Assembly: GCF_020080835.1 (NCBI RefSeq)
Contig: NC_058165.1
Coordinates: forward strand, 3,757,771-3,821,770
Length of the DNA: 64,000 nucleotides
Source: Cotesia glomerata
Lineage: Eukaryota; Arthropoda; Insecta; Hymenoptera; Braconidae
Reading direction: 5' to 3'
A model generated the notes under the pieces. It had not been told where the DNA came from. It did not search any database and was given only the letters and a program-made list of their open reading frames with translations. Below, in pieces: positions 48,836 to 61,454 of this stretch; positions within the stretch are counted from its first letter, which is position 1; each line of letters opens with the position of its first letter. Both the position numbers and the translations under genes were made by a program.

Positions 48836-49830
48836 AAAAAAAATAATAGTTCAAAAAAATCAATTCTTCAATTCTTTATTTTATTTCAATTTAATCTAAA
48901 ACAGGTAGAGCCCCCACAGATACTTCTGTATAATTACCAAATATTTCTTTGATTAAAAAAAGTAATTAATTTTATAATGATAAAACATTGAAAGTAATAT
49001 TTTGGTCCACCCATTAACGAAATAAACTTGTAATTCTTCAACCCTGAGTTATGTGACAAGAGTTAGAGTGGTTAAGCTTGGAAAAACGACAATGTGCTTG
49101 CAAGTAGGAGTACAAGAATAAAAGAAGTAGATTTATGGCGAGGGTGTATTCGTATTCGCGAACCTAAGGGGGACTAGGCCATTCCACCTTTGCAGTATGC
49201 AGGGGTCATTGCGAGACACTGAACCCTCCACTTACTGTATTCTATATACTATAAACTACCCTCTACTCAGTTCTTACCACTTTGTTCCTTTCCACTCTTT
49301 TTTATGCTTTGTCTACTATTTTTATATTTTCAACAACCCTCATTGTCATAGATTTCTAATAATCTTTACTGCATTACATAAATTCATTGCAGTTTAAAAC
49401 AAAATAAAATAAAATATTTTAAAAAATCGATGATCAAAATTTCAATTAAAACAAACATTCAATTAATTTAATTATTATTTGTTTGTTTATTCATTGTAAG
49501 AAATTAATTAATGGGTGACATCAAAAGAGATTTTTAAAATTTGGGGGCTAGTGACATAAGTGAGTCAAAGCAGCCGAGCATACAAACGACAAGTAAAGGG
49601 AGACAGAATTAAAACGAGCGGTCCAAAGGGTGGTGTAGAGTAAGAGGGGTTGTCTGGTTAACGCGATCCCAGACTCATAGTCACGCTCTACTCAGCACAA
49701 CTTTAACAATGCCGACCGTACTACGCGATGTACCAATTAGCACTTGCTTTTGCAAACTCTTTCGCTATTCGATGTACAAAGATGTGTTACGACTAAAATA
49801 AAAGGAAAAAAAATTGATTTATTCTTGAGT
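48836..49830. other. Unique DNA with GC-richer blocks
   Basis: 49030-49210 and 49545-49790 are GC-richer ('ggtccaaagggtggtgtagag', 'ccgaccgtactacgcgatg') and non-repetitive. A 66-codon frame at 49197 begins at a non-ATG codon region and shows no domain. Possibly regulatory. Confidence 0.3.
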
Positions 49831-49949
49831 TACAACTTTTTTGGAAATATACTAGCAACCTTGCAGTCACTATGTGACTGCCTTTTGTCAACTATAAATA
49901 AATAAAATTTTTCTTTATTAAACAATGACTTTTGTTAAATTGAACTGTA

Positions 49950-50652
49950 CACGGAAAGAAAATTCAAGGAGTTTTTACTATTTTACTATTGTAATTTTTA
50001 CTAAATAAAATAGTAACGGTGGACTATACTTCTCATTTAGTAATTTTTACGATCTACTATTGTAAATTTTATCCAACAAATAAGACTAGCAAGAGTCTTA
50101 AAAAGTCGAATACTATAGAGCAAATTATACAATATGTGTTTGAGAACTTTACAATTCAACTATTGTAAAAATTCACAGTTGGTATTTTTAAAAGAAATAT
50201 AAGGGAGGGAGAGAGATAGAAGGTTGGACTAATTGGTACCTGCACAGTAATCGAAAACAGAGACCGACAATTTTCGTGCTATCTGGGAATCGAACCCAGA
50301 ACTCTGTGTTGGCAGCCAGAGACTCTCCCTTTACGCTATCCAAGGTAAACTAAGACTCATATCCTTTAACATTTACATAAACTCGGAGTCTAGCGCTGTG
50401 CACGGCCATCACTCACACTAATTGAGAGACATTTCAATTCAACTATTGTAAAATTTGCTATAGTTCTATTGGAAAGATACAGAGGCAGCACTGGAAATTT
50501 TCATCTCTTACTTTTTACAATAGTAATATTGTATTTTTTCATGAATAAATAGTATTTTTTCTTCTAAAATATTTGACAATTAATAGTAATAAAAGTATAG
50601 TCCAGCTTTACAATAGTTGTATCGTAAATTTTCCCAGAAATATTTTCCCGTG
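49950..50652. mobile_element. CACGGAAAGAAAA-end element with tRNA-like insert
   Basis: 703 bp, TA on both sides. The related flank at 52560-52590 ('aaattccactgcattttc') is an approximate empty site for 'aaattgaactgTA[...]TActttc'. Words: 'ctattgtaaattttac', 'tttacaatagt'. A minus-strand tRNA-like module lies at 50281-50345 (box A-like TAGCGTAAAGGG, box B GGTTCGATTCC, T stem CTGGG/CCCAG, loop CTGCCAA as in Gly-GCC). This suggests a SINE inside the element. Confidence 0.82.
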
Positions 50653-50654
50653 TA

Positions 50655-51238
50655 CTTTCTTAAATATTGACGTTTTTGAAGATATAAGCTCATCTTGATG
50701 TTACACTCATCAAGAGCTTTCATTTGAGTACCCACATGCATTTTTGATATATATTTATATATTTATATATGTAATATATATAAATATATGAAAAATCGAT
50801 GTGGGTACTCAAATGATAGGTCTCGATGAGTGTAATGTCGGGGTAAGCTTATATTTTTAAAAATGTCAATAGTTCACAAGATACAAGATTATATCTTAAT
50901 TATTGACATTTATGAAGATATAAGCTCATCTTGATGTAATGCTCATCGAGACCTTCTATTTGAGTACCCACATGCCATTTTTTATATATTTTGTATATAT
51001 GATAATTGTGAAATATATAAATATATAAAATATATGAAAAATTGATGTGGGTACTCAAATGAAAGGTCTCGATGAGTGTGATATCAAGATGAGCTTATAT
51101 CTCTAAAAATGTCAGTAGTTGTCAAAATACAAGGTAATTTTTTAATTATTGATATTTTTAAAGATATAAGCTCATCCTGAGGTTACACTCATCAAGAGCT
51201 TTCATTTGAGTACCCACATGCATTTTTGATATATTTTT

Positions 51239-51331
<93 letters not shown>

Positions 51332-51460
51332 TAAATATATGAAAAATTGATGTGGGTACTCAAATGAAAGGTTTTGATGAGTGTAACATCAGGATAAGCT
51401 TACATCTTTAAAAATATCAATAGTTGACAAGATACAAGGTCATTTCTTAATTATGTATCT
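50655..51460. repeat. Array of palindromic (AT)n-centred units
   Basis: Three inverted pairs, (AT)n centre at 51244-51325. The upstream flank (49845-49948) starts with a perfect hairpin GCAGTCACTATGTGACTGC and is shared with the flank at 52485-52585, so these two arrays belong to one element type. Downstream, 51466-51690 is AT-rich with inverted words ('aaaatttttctcacagtaa' / 'attactgtgagaaaaattt'). Confidence 0.85.
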
Positions 51461-51899
51461 AGAGATTTTATTTCTTAGCTGAAGTAATTAAAATTTTTCT
51501 CACAGTAACTGTCTTGTCGAAAAGAATAATACTTGCAAATTTTCATAAAAAATTATTTTTTTTTTCAAAAAGAAAATTACTGTGAGAAAAATTTATTTTT
51601 CTGCAAGAAATAAAATTTTCAAACTTATTATTTTCTTATTAAAACATTGCCCATTTTTTTCAAAATAAATTTTTTTTCTATGTAAATTTATTTTTTATTT
51701 ATTTCTTTTTTTTCTAAAAAAATTTTGATCATTTTAGAAATTTATTATTTTACATTATTATTAAAAACTTTAATAATAATTTTTTTTTAATTTTAATTTT
51801 AAATTTAACATTCATAAGTTCGTGAACAATTGTCACTCTGTTAACAAAAGAAAGTTTTCATAAAAATTCTCCAAAAAAAAAAAAAAAAATTGCAATCAA

Positions 51900-52330
51900 C
51901 ACATTTTCTAGATTGAAAAAAAAAAAAGTGGTAAAGCTAGAAGAGCTTTCTCAGACAGATAGCAAACATACATAAGATTCTGCAAGGGGCAAAGGCATGT
52001 GTCTGTGAAAAGCTTGTGCATAAATGTGAGAAAGTTTCAATGTGAAGGTTCGCGGATAGAGTCAGGGGTAGCAATAAAAGGAAAGTCGCGGTGCATTGCA
52101 CCCCTTCCCGTCTGAGGGGGTCGGATCGATTCCGGGCGTTGGCGCCGAGGTCACCGGCTCGCCTTGTTCAGAGTAATGACCCTCACCCAGTGCAGTGCAA
52201 TGGCACTGACTCGCGACTAGCCCTACACTCCCACGCGCTCTACTATTGGTAGGGAGTGAAAGAGTTAAGAATAAACGGCTCTGGAAATTACGAGGTGTAC
52301 TGCTAAAGTATAAATTACGGCCATCAAATA
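51900..52330. other. GC-rich island, possible enhancer
   Basis: The most GC-rich unique block of the right half ('gtctgagggggtcggatcgattccggg', 'ttggcgccgaggtcaccggctcgcc'), with two oppositely oriented nuclear-receptor-like half-sites (AGGTCA near 52149, TGACC near 52177). No ORF with domains. Confidence 0.35.
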
Positions 52331-52479
52331 CTTTTTTTTGTTGTCGGTATTATAGACTATTTTCACATCATGTTTCAACTGCTTTGCAAATACATTCACC
52401 AGGAAATTATTGTACCTTTGTTAGAAAATTTAATGGCTTTTACAATTATTTTTGCAACGTTTATTAACAATTCAATCAA

Positions 52480-53325
52480 TGATAGTACTTGCAGTCACTA
52501 TGCGAGTGCCTTGACTTGTGAACTATAATTAAATAAAATTCTGCTTTTTTAAATAATAAATTTTGTTAAATTCCACTGCATTTTCTTAAATATTGACGTT
52601 TTTGAAGATATAAGCTCATTCTGAAGTTACACTCATCAAGAGCTTTCATTTGAGTACCCACATGCATTTTTGATATATTTTTGATATATATATATATATA
52701 TGAAAAATTGATGTGGGTACTCAAATGAAAAGTCTTGATGAGTGTAATGTCGGGATGAGCTTATATCTTTAAAAATATCAATAGTTGACAACATACAAGG
52801 TCATTTTTTAATTATTGATATTTTTAAAGATATAAGCTCATCCTGATGTTACACTCATCAAGAGCTTTCATTTGAGTACCCACATGCATTTTTAGATATT
52901 TTTCATATATACATATTTATAATATATATAAATATATGAAATATATGAAAAATTGATGTGGGTATTCAAATGAAAGGTCTTGATGAGTGTAACATCGGAA
53001 CGAGCTTATATCTTTAAAAATGTCGGTAGTTGACAAAATACAAGGTCATTTCTTAATTATTGATATTTTTAAAGATATAAACTCATCCTGATGTTACCCT
53101 CATGAAGAGCTTTCATTTGAGTACCCACATGCATTTTGATATATTTTTTATATATACATATACATAATATATATAAATATATGAAATATATGAAAAATTG
53201 ATGTGGGTACTCAAATGAAAAGTCTTGATGAGTATAACATCGGGATGAGCTTATATCTTTAACAATGTCAATAGTTGATAACATACAAGGTCATTTTTTA
53301 ATTATTGATATTTTTAAAGATATTT
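52480..53325. repeat. Palindromic (AT)n-centred array with shared flank
   Basis: The flank 'ttgcagtcactatgcgagtgcc' (52489) is followed by three inverted pairs of the standard unit with short AT centres. It ends at 'aaagatattttatcag' near 53330. Confidence 0.87.
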
Positions 53326-54934
53326 TATCAGATAAATACACTGCACACAAAAATTTGCCTATTCTCTTAATAATATAGATTAAGATATATGAAATTCATT
53401 CACCTTATAGTACTATACTTTAGCAGACTCTATTACAGATAGAATTTAAATATTTATAAAAAGCTAAACCCTTGGAAGAGCAACTAGTTAAATTGATATA
53501 TCTGTCTGAGATTTGAATACAGAGGGTTAAAATCGAATTTCAAGGATTGAAGATAAATTAATAAATCAAATATCGCATTATTAAGAATGACAAGTCTAAT
53601 AATATTATAGGTTTATTGTCTATTCCACTTTGTAGTAAAATATCGTTTTGGTGAAAATGAATTTATGAAAAACCAACGAATGTTTGTACTTTATTGAAAT
53701 TAATGGCAATATAATTGTTTTAAAATTTTCAAAAAATTAATTTTTTATAACCACATAACTAATTTTTTTAAAAATATAAATTTTCTAAGTATAAATTTAT
53801 TTTTAGCTAAAAATAAAATATAGTATTTTTAAAATAACATCATTTTCTTTCAAAGAATCATAATTTTTATTTGAAAAAAATTTTTAAACTTCAAAGAATT
53901 TTTTTTTTGTTCGAAAAACTTCAAAATTACAAAAATATAAAAATAAAAATTTTATTTCACAAAATCAATAATAATATAATTAATTTTTGAGTTTCAAAGT
54001 TTTAATGCAAAAAAAAATTATATATTTATTTTCCATTATATATATTTAAGCATTCAATAGTATATAATTAAAGCGGAAACTCTTGAGACAGTAATAAGCG
54101 GATATCGATTGATTGCTTAAAATATCGATCTGAAATTTTTTTTTCCTGTTACTAAAATATCAAATAAATATTCAATTCATCATAACAATTTTGTTCTTAA
54201 TAAAAAAAAATTTTTTAATTTAAATTGAATAAATTCGCGCTGTTACAAAAATGATGATACAATTCCATTACATCATTAGATGTAAAAATGAGAAACATCT
54301 GCCCAATGATCAGTATATATATTATGCGATCAAATTCCATAACTGCGTCATATTCTAAAAGATAAAGATTCATTTTTATATTTATTCTTACAAGAATGAT
54401 CCATCGAGCATCTGCTCTAGTATTTATTCAGAGACGTAACCCTTTCTTCGCTCGTTATTGAGAAACCAAATAATATATTTCCTCAAACCAGAAATAAAAT
54501 CCTTACGCCATAGAAAATATATAACTAAAATTATTACAATATATAGGAAATTCCAGATTTATACATCTGCCGCGATTTTACGTAAACCCAATCCTTCTAT
54601 TGGAATTTAAACATCTGCTTGAGTAGGTATGAATTTTCTTTAAAAGCCTAGGATAGCATAGCAAGTGTCAATAAATTTTGTTGAAAGTAAATTCATCTCA
54701 AATCACTAATTCGTTCTGTATATTCACTTGTGGTTTGTGATCAACATAAATGCATAATATTATAAGTTATGGATTAAGTGCGTTGTATGTCATCTAAAGT
54801 AAACCTTAAACTTACATCTGTCGATTGTGATGTAAGTAATGAAAACTTCAAAATTTTACGCAACTAATACAGCTGTTCCAATTTATTCAAATACATTTAC
54901 GTATATGTAGGATGGGAAATATTCAAATTTTGAA
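53326..54934. other. AT-rich unique DNA, nothing recognised
   Basis: No long ORF, repeat family or RNA found. Probably intronic or intergenic. Confidence 0.4.
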
Positions 54935-56790
54935 CAAAATATTGGGACGCTTTTAGACCAATTATTGAATAAAAAATCATTAAACTTGGCAGGAGTAAAT
55001 AATCCTTCGTAAATTGATTCTATTTTTAAATTTAATCATTAAAAAAAAATAACTAAATGATAAATAAATAGGTAGTGTTCGCGCATAAAACTGCCTTATC
55101 TCAGGACCCCTCACATATTCAACTAAATAAACTTTACTATAAAGAAATTATTAATAAACGTACAACCAATATAATCGGAGAGATTGATTTAATTTTTTGG
55201 TTATTCTTTATTTTAGTTTAGATAACTTATAAGACAGAATTATTAAAATGCAGCTAGGTTAGGGTAGAAAACTAATTATCAACAAAAAATTTCATTTGCT
55301 ATATTTTGATGTAGACCGCAAGAGAGTGCCAAAAGTAAATTATAAGATAATTTTTTTAAACAGTGTTTAGAGCATTTACAGTCAGTCTGATAACCTCCTT
55401 CAGTGCATTTTACATGTGTTTCAAATAAACAAACCGATATATTAAATTGGCATTTGTTGTCACTGGTCCAGACTGAATTACCGACATTAGACTATACTAC
55501 ATGTTCTTGAGTCAAGATGATAAAATTCAAGGCAAAAAATTGTTGGAACAAAACAACTAGCTGTCTTTAAAGCAATTTTCTTCGATCCAGATTATCTCTT
55601 TAAAATACAAGAAAATTTCTTAATTATCTTGACAAAGTACAATAAAAATAAGCTTTTTGCAGGGACAGTGTAATTTAATTATTAGACCAAGTTCATATAA
55701 GGTAAAAGCCCCAATAGATGATCATGTACCAGTATATGACCACTCCATGTATTTGTATACTTATATTTATGAATATAGATATACAAATACAAGGAGTGAT
55801 CATATACAGGTACGTGATCATCTATTGGGGCTTTTACATTACTTTATACATATTGTTTTAAGTCATAAAAATCCTTGTTCTAGACACGACTCATGTGTTA
55901 TGTAAGTAAACAATGATAATTTTATTAAACAGTTTTTGGAGTATTTACAGTCAGTCTGATAACCTCCTTCAGTGCATTTTACATGTGTTTCAAATAAACA
56001 AACCGATATATTCAATTGGCATTTGTTGTCACTGGTCCAGACTGAATTACCGACAGCAGACTGTACTACATGTTCTTAAGTCAAGATGATAAAATTCAAG
56101 GCAAAAAATTGTTTAAACAAAACAACTAGCTGTCTTTAAAATAATTTTCTTGGATCCAGATTATCTCTTTAAAATACAAAAAAATTTCTTATTTATCTTG
56201 ACAAAGTACAATAAAAATAAGCTTTTTTGCAGGGCCAGTGCAATTTAATTATTAGACCAAGTTCATATACTTTATATATATTGTTTTAAGTCATAAAAAT
56301 CCTTGTTCTACACACGACTCATGTGTTATGTAAGTAAACAATGATAATTTTATCAAACAGTTTTTGGAGTATTTACAGTCAGTCTGATAACCTCCTTCAG
56401 TGCATTTTACATGTGTTTCAAATAAACAAACCGATATATTCAATTGGCATTTGTTGTCACTGGTCCAGACTGAATTACCGTCATCAGACTGTACTACATG
56501 ATCTTAAGTCAAGATGATAAAATTCAAGGCAAAAAATTGTTGAAACAAAACAACTAGCTGCCTGTAAAATAATTTTCTTGGATCCAGATTATCTCTTTAA
56601 AATACAAGAAAATTTCTTAATTATCTTGACAAAGTACAATAAAAATAAGCTTTTTGCAGGGCCAGTGTAATTTAATCATTAGACCAAGTTCATATACTTT
56701 ATATATATATTGTTTTAAGCCATAAAAATCCTTGTTCTACTCAGGATCCATGTGTTATGTAAATAAACAATAAGATAATAAAAACAAGTG
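54935..56790 (-). repeat. 429-bp tandem-unit element, copy 3 (inverted)
   Basis: The unique tail comes first on the plus strand (54935-55345), followed by three units and a partial unit in reverse. The similarity to copy 1 extends a few tens of bp past copy 2 at the tail end ('atattccc...tacat'). A 140-bp palindromic MITE interrupts the first unit. Confidence 0.87.
55700..55839. repeat. 140-bp near-perfect palindromic MITE
   Basis: Arms AGGTAAAAGCCCCAATAGAT... and its complement ...ATCTATTGGGGCTTTTAC meet at 'cttatatttatgaatatag'. The empty site from sibling units is 'gttcatatactttat', here with TA duplicated on both sides. A half copy is at 12088-12179. The frame spanning it is an artefact. 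Confidence 0.92.
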
Positions 56791-57640
56791 TACAAGAGCT
56801 CTTTTGTAATATTTCCGCGCCATATTTTAATCAGATACTAAAAGCCTAAGACTGAAAACTGACATCAGGGAATTTGAAGGGCTCGTAAAAGCGGAAATTT
56901 GAGGGTAATAAATGGAGAAAGACGTCGAACCTCTGTCAAGGTCCTCGGCGTGCAATGATCCCTTCTCGGTCACAGACCTTATTCCTTACGTCTTTTGTCT
57001 TTCTCTTGACCCTTTTGTTGAAAGTACAAAGAATCTGCGCATGAGCTAAGATATTAACTAATGCTTTTTCCTTTTAATAATTACACAGTATACTGATACA
57101 ATAAAATTGGTAGATCTTTTAGCTCGATACTGATTGGTTGAATTATATTTAGAAATATTATTTTGATAACTTGACAGCTAGATACCGATGATATATCATA
57201 AAACTTATTGATGACTGAATAAGATGATTAATACGTTGAAGCGTTTCTGGGCACGATCTGAGAATCGACCTTGAAGAGGAATATCATTGAATCGCGGAAG
57301 TAAGAAAGCATGAACTTGCGAAAACCCTCCGAGATATTAGGGTGAAAAAATACGAGGGTTAGATCCATCGAGCAAGTAACTGAGATACAGGAAATAATTT
57401 TGGAACAAAGATTCCAAGAGGGTCAGAATTAAGAGGACGATGTAACCAAATTAACGAGATTTTGTAGAGGGAAATTTTTTTCATGTTTAGGAAGTTGCCT
57501 TATTTTTTTTTTTTTTTTATTGAAATATTTTAAGATTTATTTTTTTATAAAAATATTCATGGAATATTTCGTGAGATTAAAAAGGAAAGAAATTACTTTT
57601 ATCTTGGGTGATTTTTAAAAAATTATTTAATTAAAATTTT
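56791..57640. other. Unique DNA with GC-richer block
   Basis: 56800-57450 is non-repetitive and moderately GC-rich ('gaacctctgtcaaggtcctcggcgtgc'). TCAAGGTCC resembles an ERR/FTZ-F1-type site. No gene identified. Confidence 0.3.
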
Positions 57641-58351
57641 CACAGAAAGAAAAATTTCTTGACTGGAGAACGAAATTCTTGACTCAAGAAAATTTTCAGA
57701 TGCCTGAAGGAAGACCGGAGTTGTATTGAAAAATTTTGTAAATTGTGTAAAAATTTTTCGAGAAATTCTATTCTTGGTAGAAGTTATTTTTTCTTCATTC
57801 AAATTATCATAAATACTTGATACAATAAATTTTTATATTTGATCAAGATTTTTAGATACTTTAGGGAAGCAGCGCCACTTACTTCAGCTGAGAAAAAAAT
57901 TTTTTCACCTTGAAAAAATTTTTCTCGAGAATATTTGATACCCATTTTATATTATTTTAGCGTGCAATTATACATATTTAATGAAAAAAAATGATGGAAT
58001 ATTATTTGATCTTCCCATTTGACATGTTAATCAATAAAAATATTGATGAAAATTTAGTTCTATCTTTATATTTAATTTTTTGGAGCAAGAGAGAAATTTT
58101 CTCAAGACTAGAAAATTAACTTCTATCAAGAACTAAATTTTTTGGAGCAAGAGGCTGAATTTTCTCAAAACAACAAGATTTTCTTGACTTAAATAAATTT
58201 TCTTGGATCAAGATTCGTATTTCTTAAAGCAAGGGAATTAATTTTGTTGGAATAAGTGAAATTTCTTTTGTCAAAAAAAAATTTTTTTTTGCTCAAGAAA
58301 ATAATTAGGAAGAAAAATATTTTCTTGGCTCAAATGAACCTTTTTTCTGTG
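57641..58351. mobile_element. CACAGAAAGAAAAA-end element, copy 2
   Basis: 711 bp with intact ends (CACAGAAAGAAAAATTTCTTG and AAATGAACCTTTTTTCTGTG). Closely similar to 41986-42679 over its length. A stray end fragment of the family lies at 17055 ('aaaaaaaaggttcacttgagcc'). Confidence 0.88.
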
Positions 58352-59446
58352 TACAGGTTCGAATTGAGAAAGATCATTAGAAATTGAGCTTATTATATAG
58401 ATATAATATGTTATTTTAGCGTTAAATCACTAAAGGACAATCACGTGGACTTTTGACTCCATCTCTGTCTTGAAATGGAGGCATTCAAGGTTAAACACAA
58501 GAATATATTCGAAGGGCTTCAGTTGCCAAGGAAACGATCGTGCTATTTACGATTCCCGACCTTGGCCACGTGTAACATCCCCTCGGAATCTTAGTCTTCC
58601 TCGAAACACTGTGGTCTCATTTTGTCACCCTTAATATTACTTTTTCGACTTCCCCATTTCATCTTACATTTAGAGAAAGCTCTAAAACATATTTCCCGGA
58701 TACTTAATCTAAATCATCATCCAGCTATCAAAATTTGTTTCCCTACTTTTGTTTCCATTAATAAGCAAAAATTAATTTACTTTTTATTCTTTATTCATGT
58801 AATAATGCTTTAACTTTTAATTTACAAAAAAAAAAATAAATCAAATTAACTATCAAAAATTCCAACATTGAATTTTAAAAACTTTTTCGCATAATTGATT
58901 GGTCAAAAAGTTTCAATCCAGTTGAATTAAGTTCATTAAATAGTTTCGAAGGGTGTGAAGAAATAAATTTTGCCAATTTTTTAATGTTATTTAAATAAAA
59001 AATAAGCAATTCAACATTGAGAAAACAGTTTGTTTGATTTAAATTCGTTGATTTTAAAATAACTTAAAAATACGTTTTTAATATAAACAAATTTGTTTGA
59101 TTTAAATTTGGATTACTTTCAACCAAATACTATTTTGTTTTGGTTTATTTGATTGAATTCGCCGATTTATTTCATTCAAATTTTGTTAATAGTTAACAAA
59201 TCTCGTTTTAAATAAATCATAAGACGTTTGTGTCGCTATTGTCGCTATTTGAGTTATCGTAATTTTAATACCTTTATCGTTGCCTGTTATAATTGAGTAA
59301 TTTTTTATATATACATAAATTTTTATAATTAAACTTTTTATGTTTAATAATTAAAGATAAATAATCAAAAAAAAGTTAATATTTAATTTAGAAAGTTTTA
59401 AATAATAAAATATAAAGTAGATAAAATTTTTTGATTAAAATAAATA
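58352..59446. other. GC-richer block then AT-rich DNA
   Basis: 58430-58625 is unique and GC-richer and contains the X-box and CACGTG noted separately. The following AT-rich ~800 bp shows no gene. Confidence 0.35.
58522..58535 (+). promoter_or_regulatory. RFX X-box motif with nearby CACGTG
   Basis: GTTGCCAAGGAAAC fits the RYYNYYNNRRNRAC X-box consensus at every position; CACGTG follows at 58567-58572. Motif match only. Confidence 0.4.
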
Positions 59447-60381
59447 CAATGTAAAAAATTTCGATGTAAAAATTGACCCAGAGTACTTTACATGGCCGTG
59501 TAGTGTGAAATAATGGTGTGAAATTCTCTCGGTGTAAATTTTCGATCCGTGTTACTTAACACCATTATTAAAGGATAATTTTAGGACATCATATAAATAA
59601 TCGGAAACTCTAAAATAGTGGATTTTAGTAATTGTTTCATAACTTTTAAGTATTTTTTTTAAGATTTTCGGAATACTTCTAAAATAATTTCAGAATCAAT
59701 GCAATTTATTTGAAGCAATTTAGTTGAAATTTTGTCCTTAAATCTTATGTGGAACCTTTTTTAAATAATCTTAAAACATTTTTTTAACTATTTGAGAACA
59801 AATTTTGAATACATTTGAGACATTTTTCGGATATTTTTGAGACAACTTTGGAACATTTTTTGGACAGTTTAAGAGTGTTTTTACAACAAATTTGAGACAT
59901 TTTCAGAACAATTTTACGACAATTTTGAACGTTTTTTAAATGATTTTCATATAGATAATTTATTTTTGCACAGCTGTAGATTTGTCATGTTTAAAACATC
60001 CATTATATTATGAGAAACATCATGGTTACAATAAAAATAATTATTGTATTGTTCCTAAACATTTAATATTGTAAATACTATTTAACTTGTTGTATAACAT
60101 TAATTAAATCGATTTCTGCGTAATTTTATAAATTGAAAATTCTTAAATAAATGTTACTTGTCTCATTTTGATAAATATTGAATATTAATTGTGTTTTATG
60201 GATCATGTAATACTCATACTCCGATACGGTGTAAATTTATTCTACTGTTACATCGGTATTACACCGGTTTAACACCGGATTTTTAACACCGCAAAAGAGC
60301 ACCGCTACACCGGTGTTAATACACAGGTGTTACATAGCGGTGTTAAAATGAGTCCATTTTAACACCGCTTTTTTTACAGTG
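59447..60381. mobile_element. CACTGTAAAAAAA-end element with GGTGTTAAAA words
   Basis: Right end TTTTTTTACAGTG, left end degraded (CAATGTAAAAAATTT), TA on both sides. Words near both ends are 'ggtgtaaat', 'ttaacaccatt', 'acaccggtgttaa' and 'ttttaacaccgc'. The middle is unique AT-rich sequence without a frame. Confidence 0.7.
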
Positions 60382-60826
60382 TAGAAATTTACTAACTTTA
60401 TTTTATACTTTTTACATATCATAACATCATTTTTTAGGTACGAAATGATAAATATCAAAGTCTGAATTCTTAATTATTATACTTTAACATTTTAGACATT
60501 TAGATAGCAACACGGAAAAAAGTAAACTGTAATAAATAACAGTCGATTTATAATAAGTAATGATCAACTGCTAAAAATTACCATTTCAAACAGTAAAATC
60601 GTAATTTTACTATTCACATTGTAATATTTACAATTTAAACGTTATAATTTACTCTTTACATGGAAGAAAATACTATTTCAAACAGTAATATTCGCTAGGT
60701 AAATGTCTAAAATGTTAAAGTATAATAATTAAGAATTCAGACTTTAATATTTATCATTTCGTACCTAAAAAATGATGTTATGATATGTAAAAAGTATAAA
60801 ATAAAGTTAGTAAATTTTTAATACAA
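60382..60826. repeat. Inverted pair of ~125-bp arms
   Basis: 60382-60506 ('aatttactaactttatttta...tttagacattta') is almost the exact complement of 60698-60826 ('aaatgtctaaaatgttaaag...agttagtaaattttt'). The left end of the 60511 element lies between them, so an inverted duplication happened in or next to that element. Confidence 0.85.
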
Positions 60827-61454
60827 GCAACGTCAATATTTACAAAGTAAAATGGTAAATTTCAAACGCAACGCTAAAAGTCAAACTGTAATTATTGACT
60901 TGCTTAGACTGGTAAAATGTATATTTTGAAAGTATAATTTTTACTGTTTGAAATGTTAAATTCTCCTAGAGTGAGACCCCTTTTTCTTTCATCTAAGTTC
61001 CCCTTCTCTTTATAATATGGACTATTTATTGAAATGGCATTTTTTACTGTTTGTTAACTGTAATTTTTAAAGATGAAAGAGTCGTTATTTACTATAGTGA
61101 AAACTACTAATCACTTATTTTGGATATTAAATTATAAACTGTGGCTTTTATACTTTCTACATTAAGTTCTGTAATATTTACATTTTTGCCACCCCGATGT
61201 CCGCTTTACTGTTTGAAATTATAAAAAACTAACCGGAATCCGAGTGAATATTACAGTTTACTTTTTTCCGTGAAATATTACTGTTTGAAATAGTATTTTC
61301 TTCCATGAAAAGAGTAAATTGTAACGTTTAAATGGTAAATATTATAAAGTGAATAGTAAAATCACGATTTTACTGTTTGAAATGGTAATTTTTATCAGTT
61401 GATTATTACTTATTATAAATCGACTGTTATTTATTACAGTTTACTTTTTCCGTG
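60511..61454. mobile_element. CACGGAAAAAAGTAAACTG-end element with TTTCAAACAGTAA words
   Basis: Ends CACGGAAAAAAGTAAACTGTA and TACAGTTTACTTTTTCCGTG, with >150 bp of inverted subterminal similarity ('aataacagtcgatttataa', 'atttcaaacagtaaaatcg'). The centre (61066-61205) is related to the 5' flank of the ankyrin gene. No coding frame. Confidence 0.8.
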
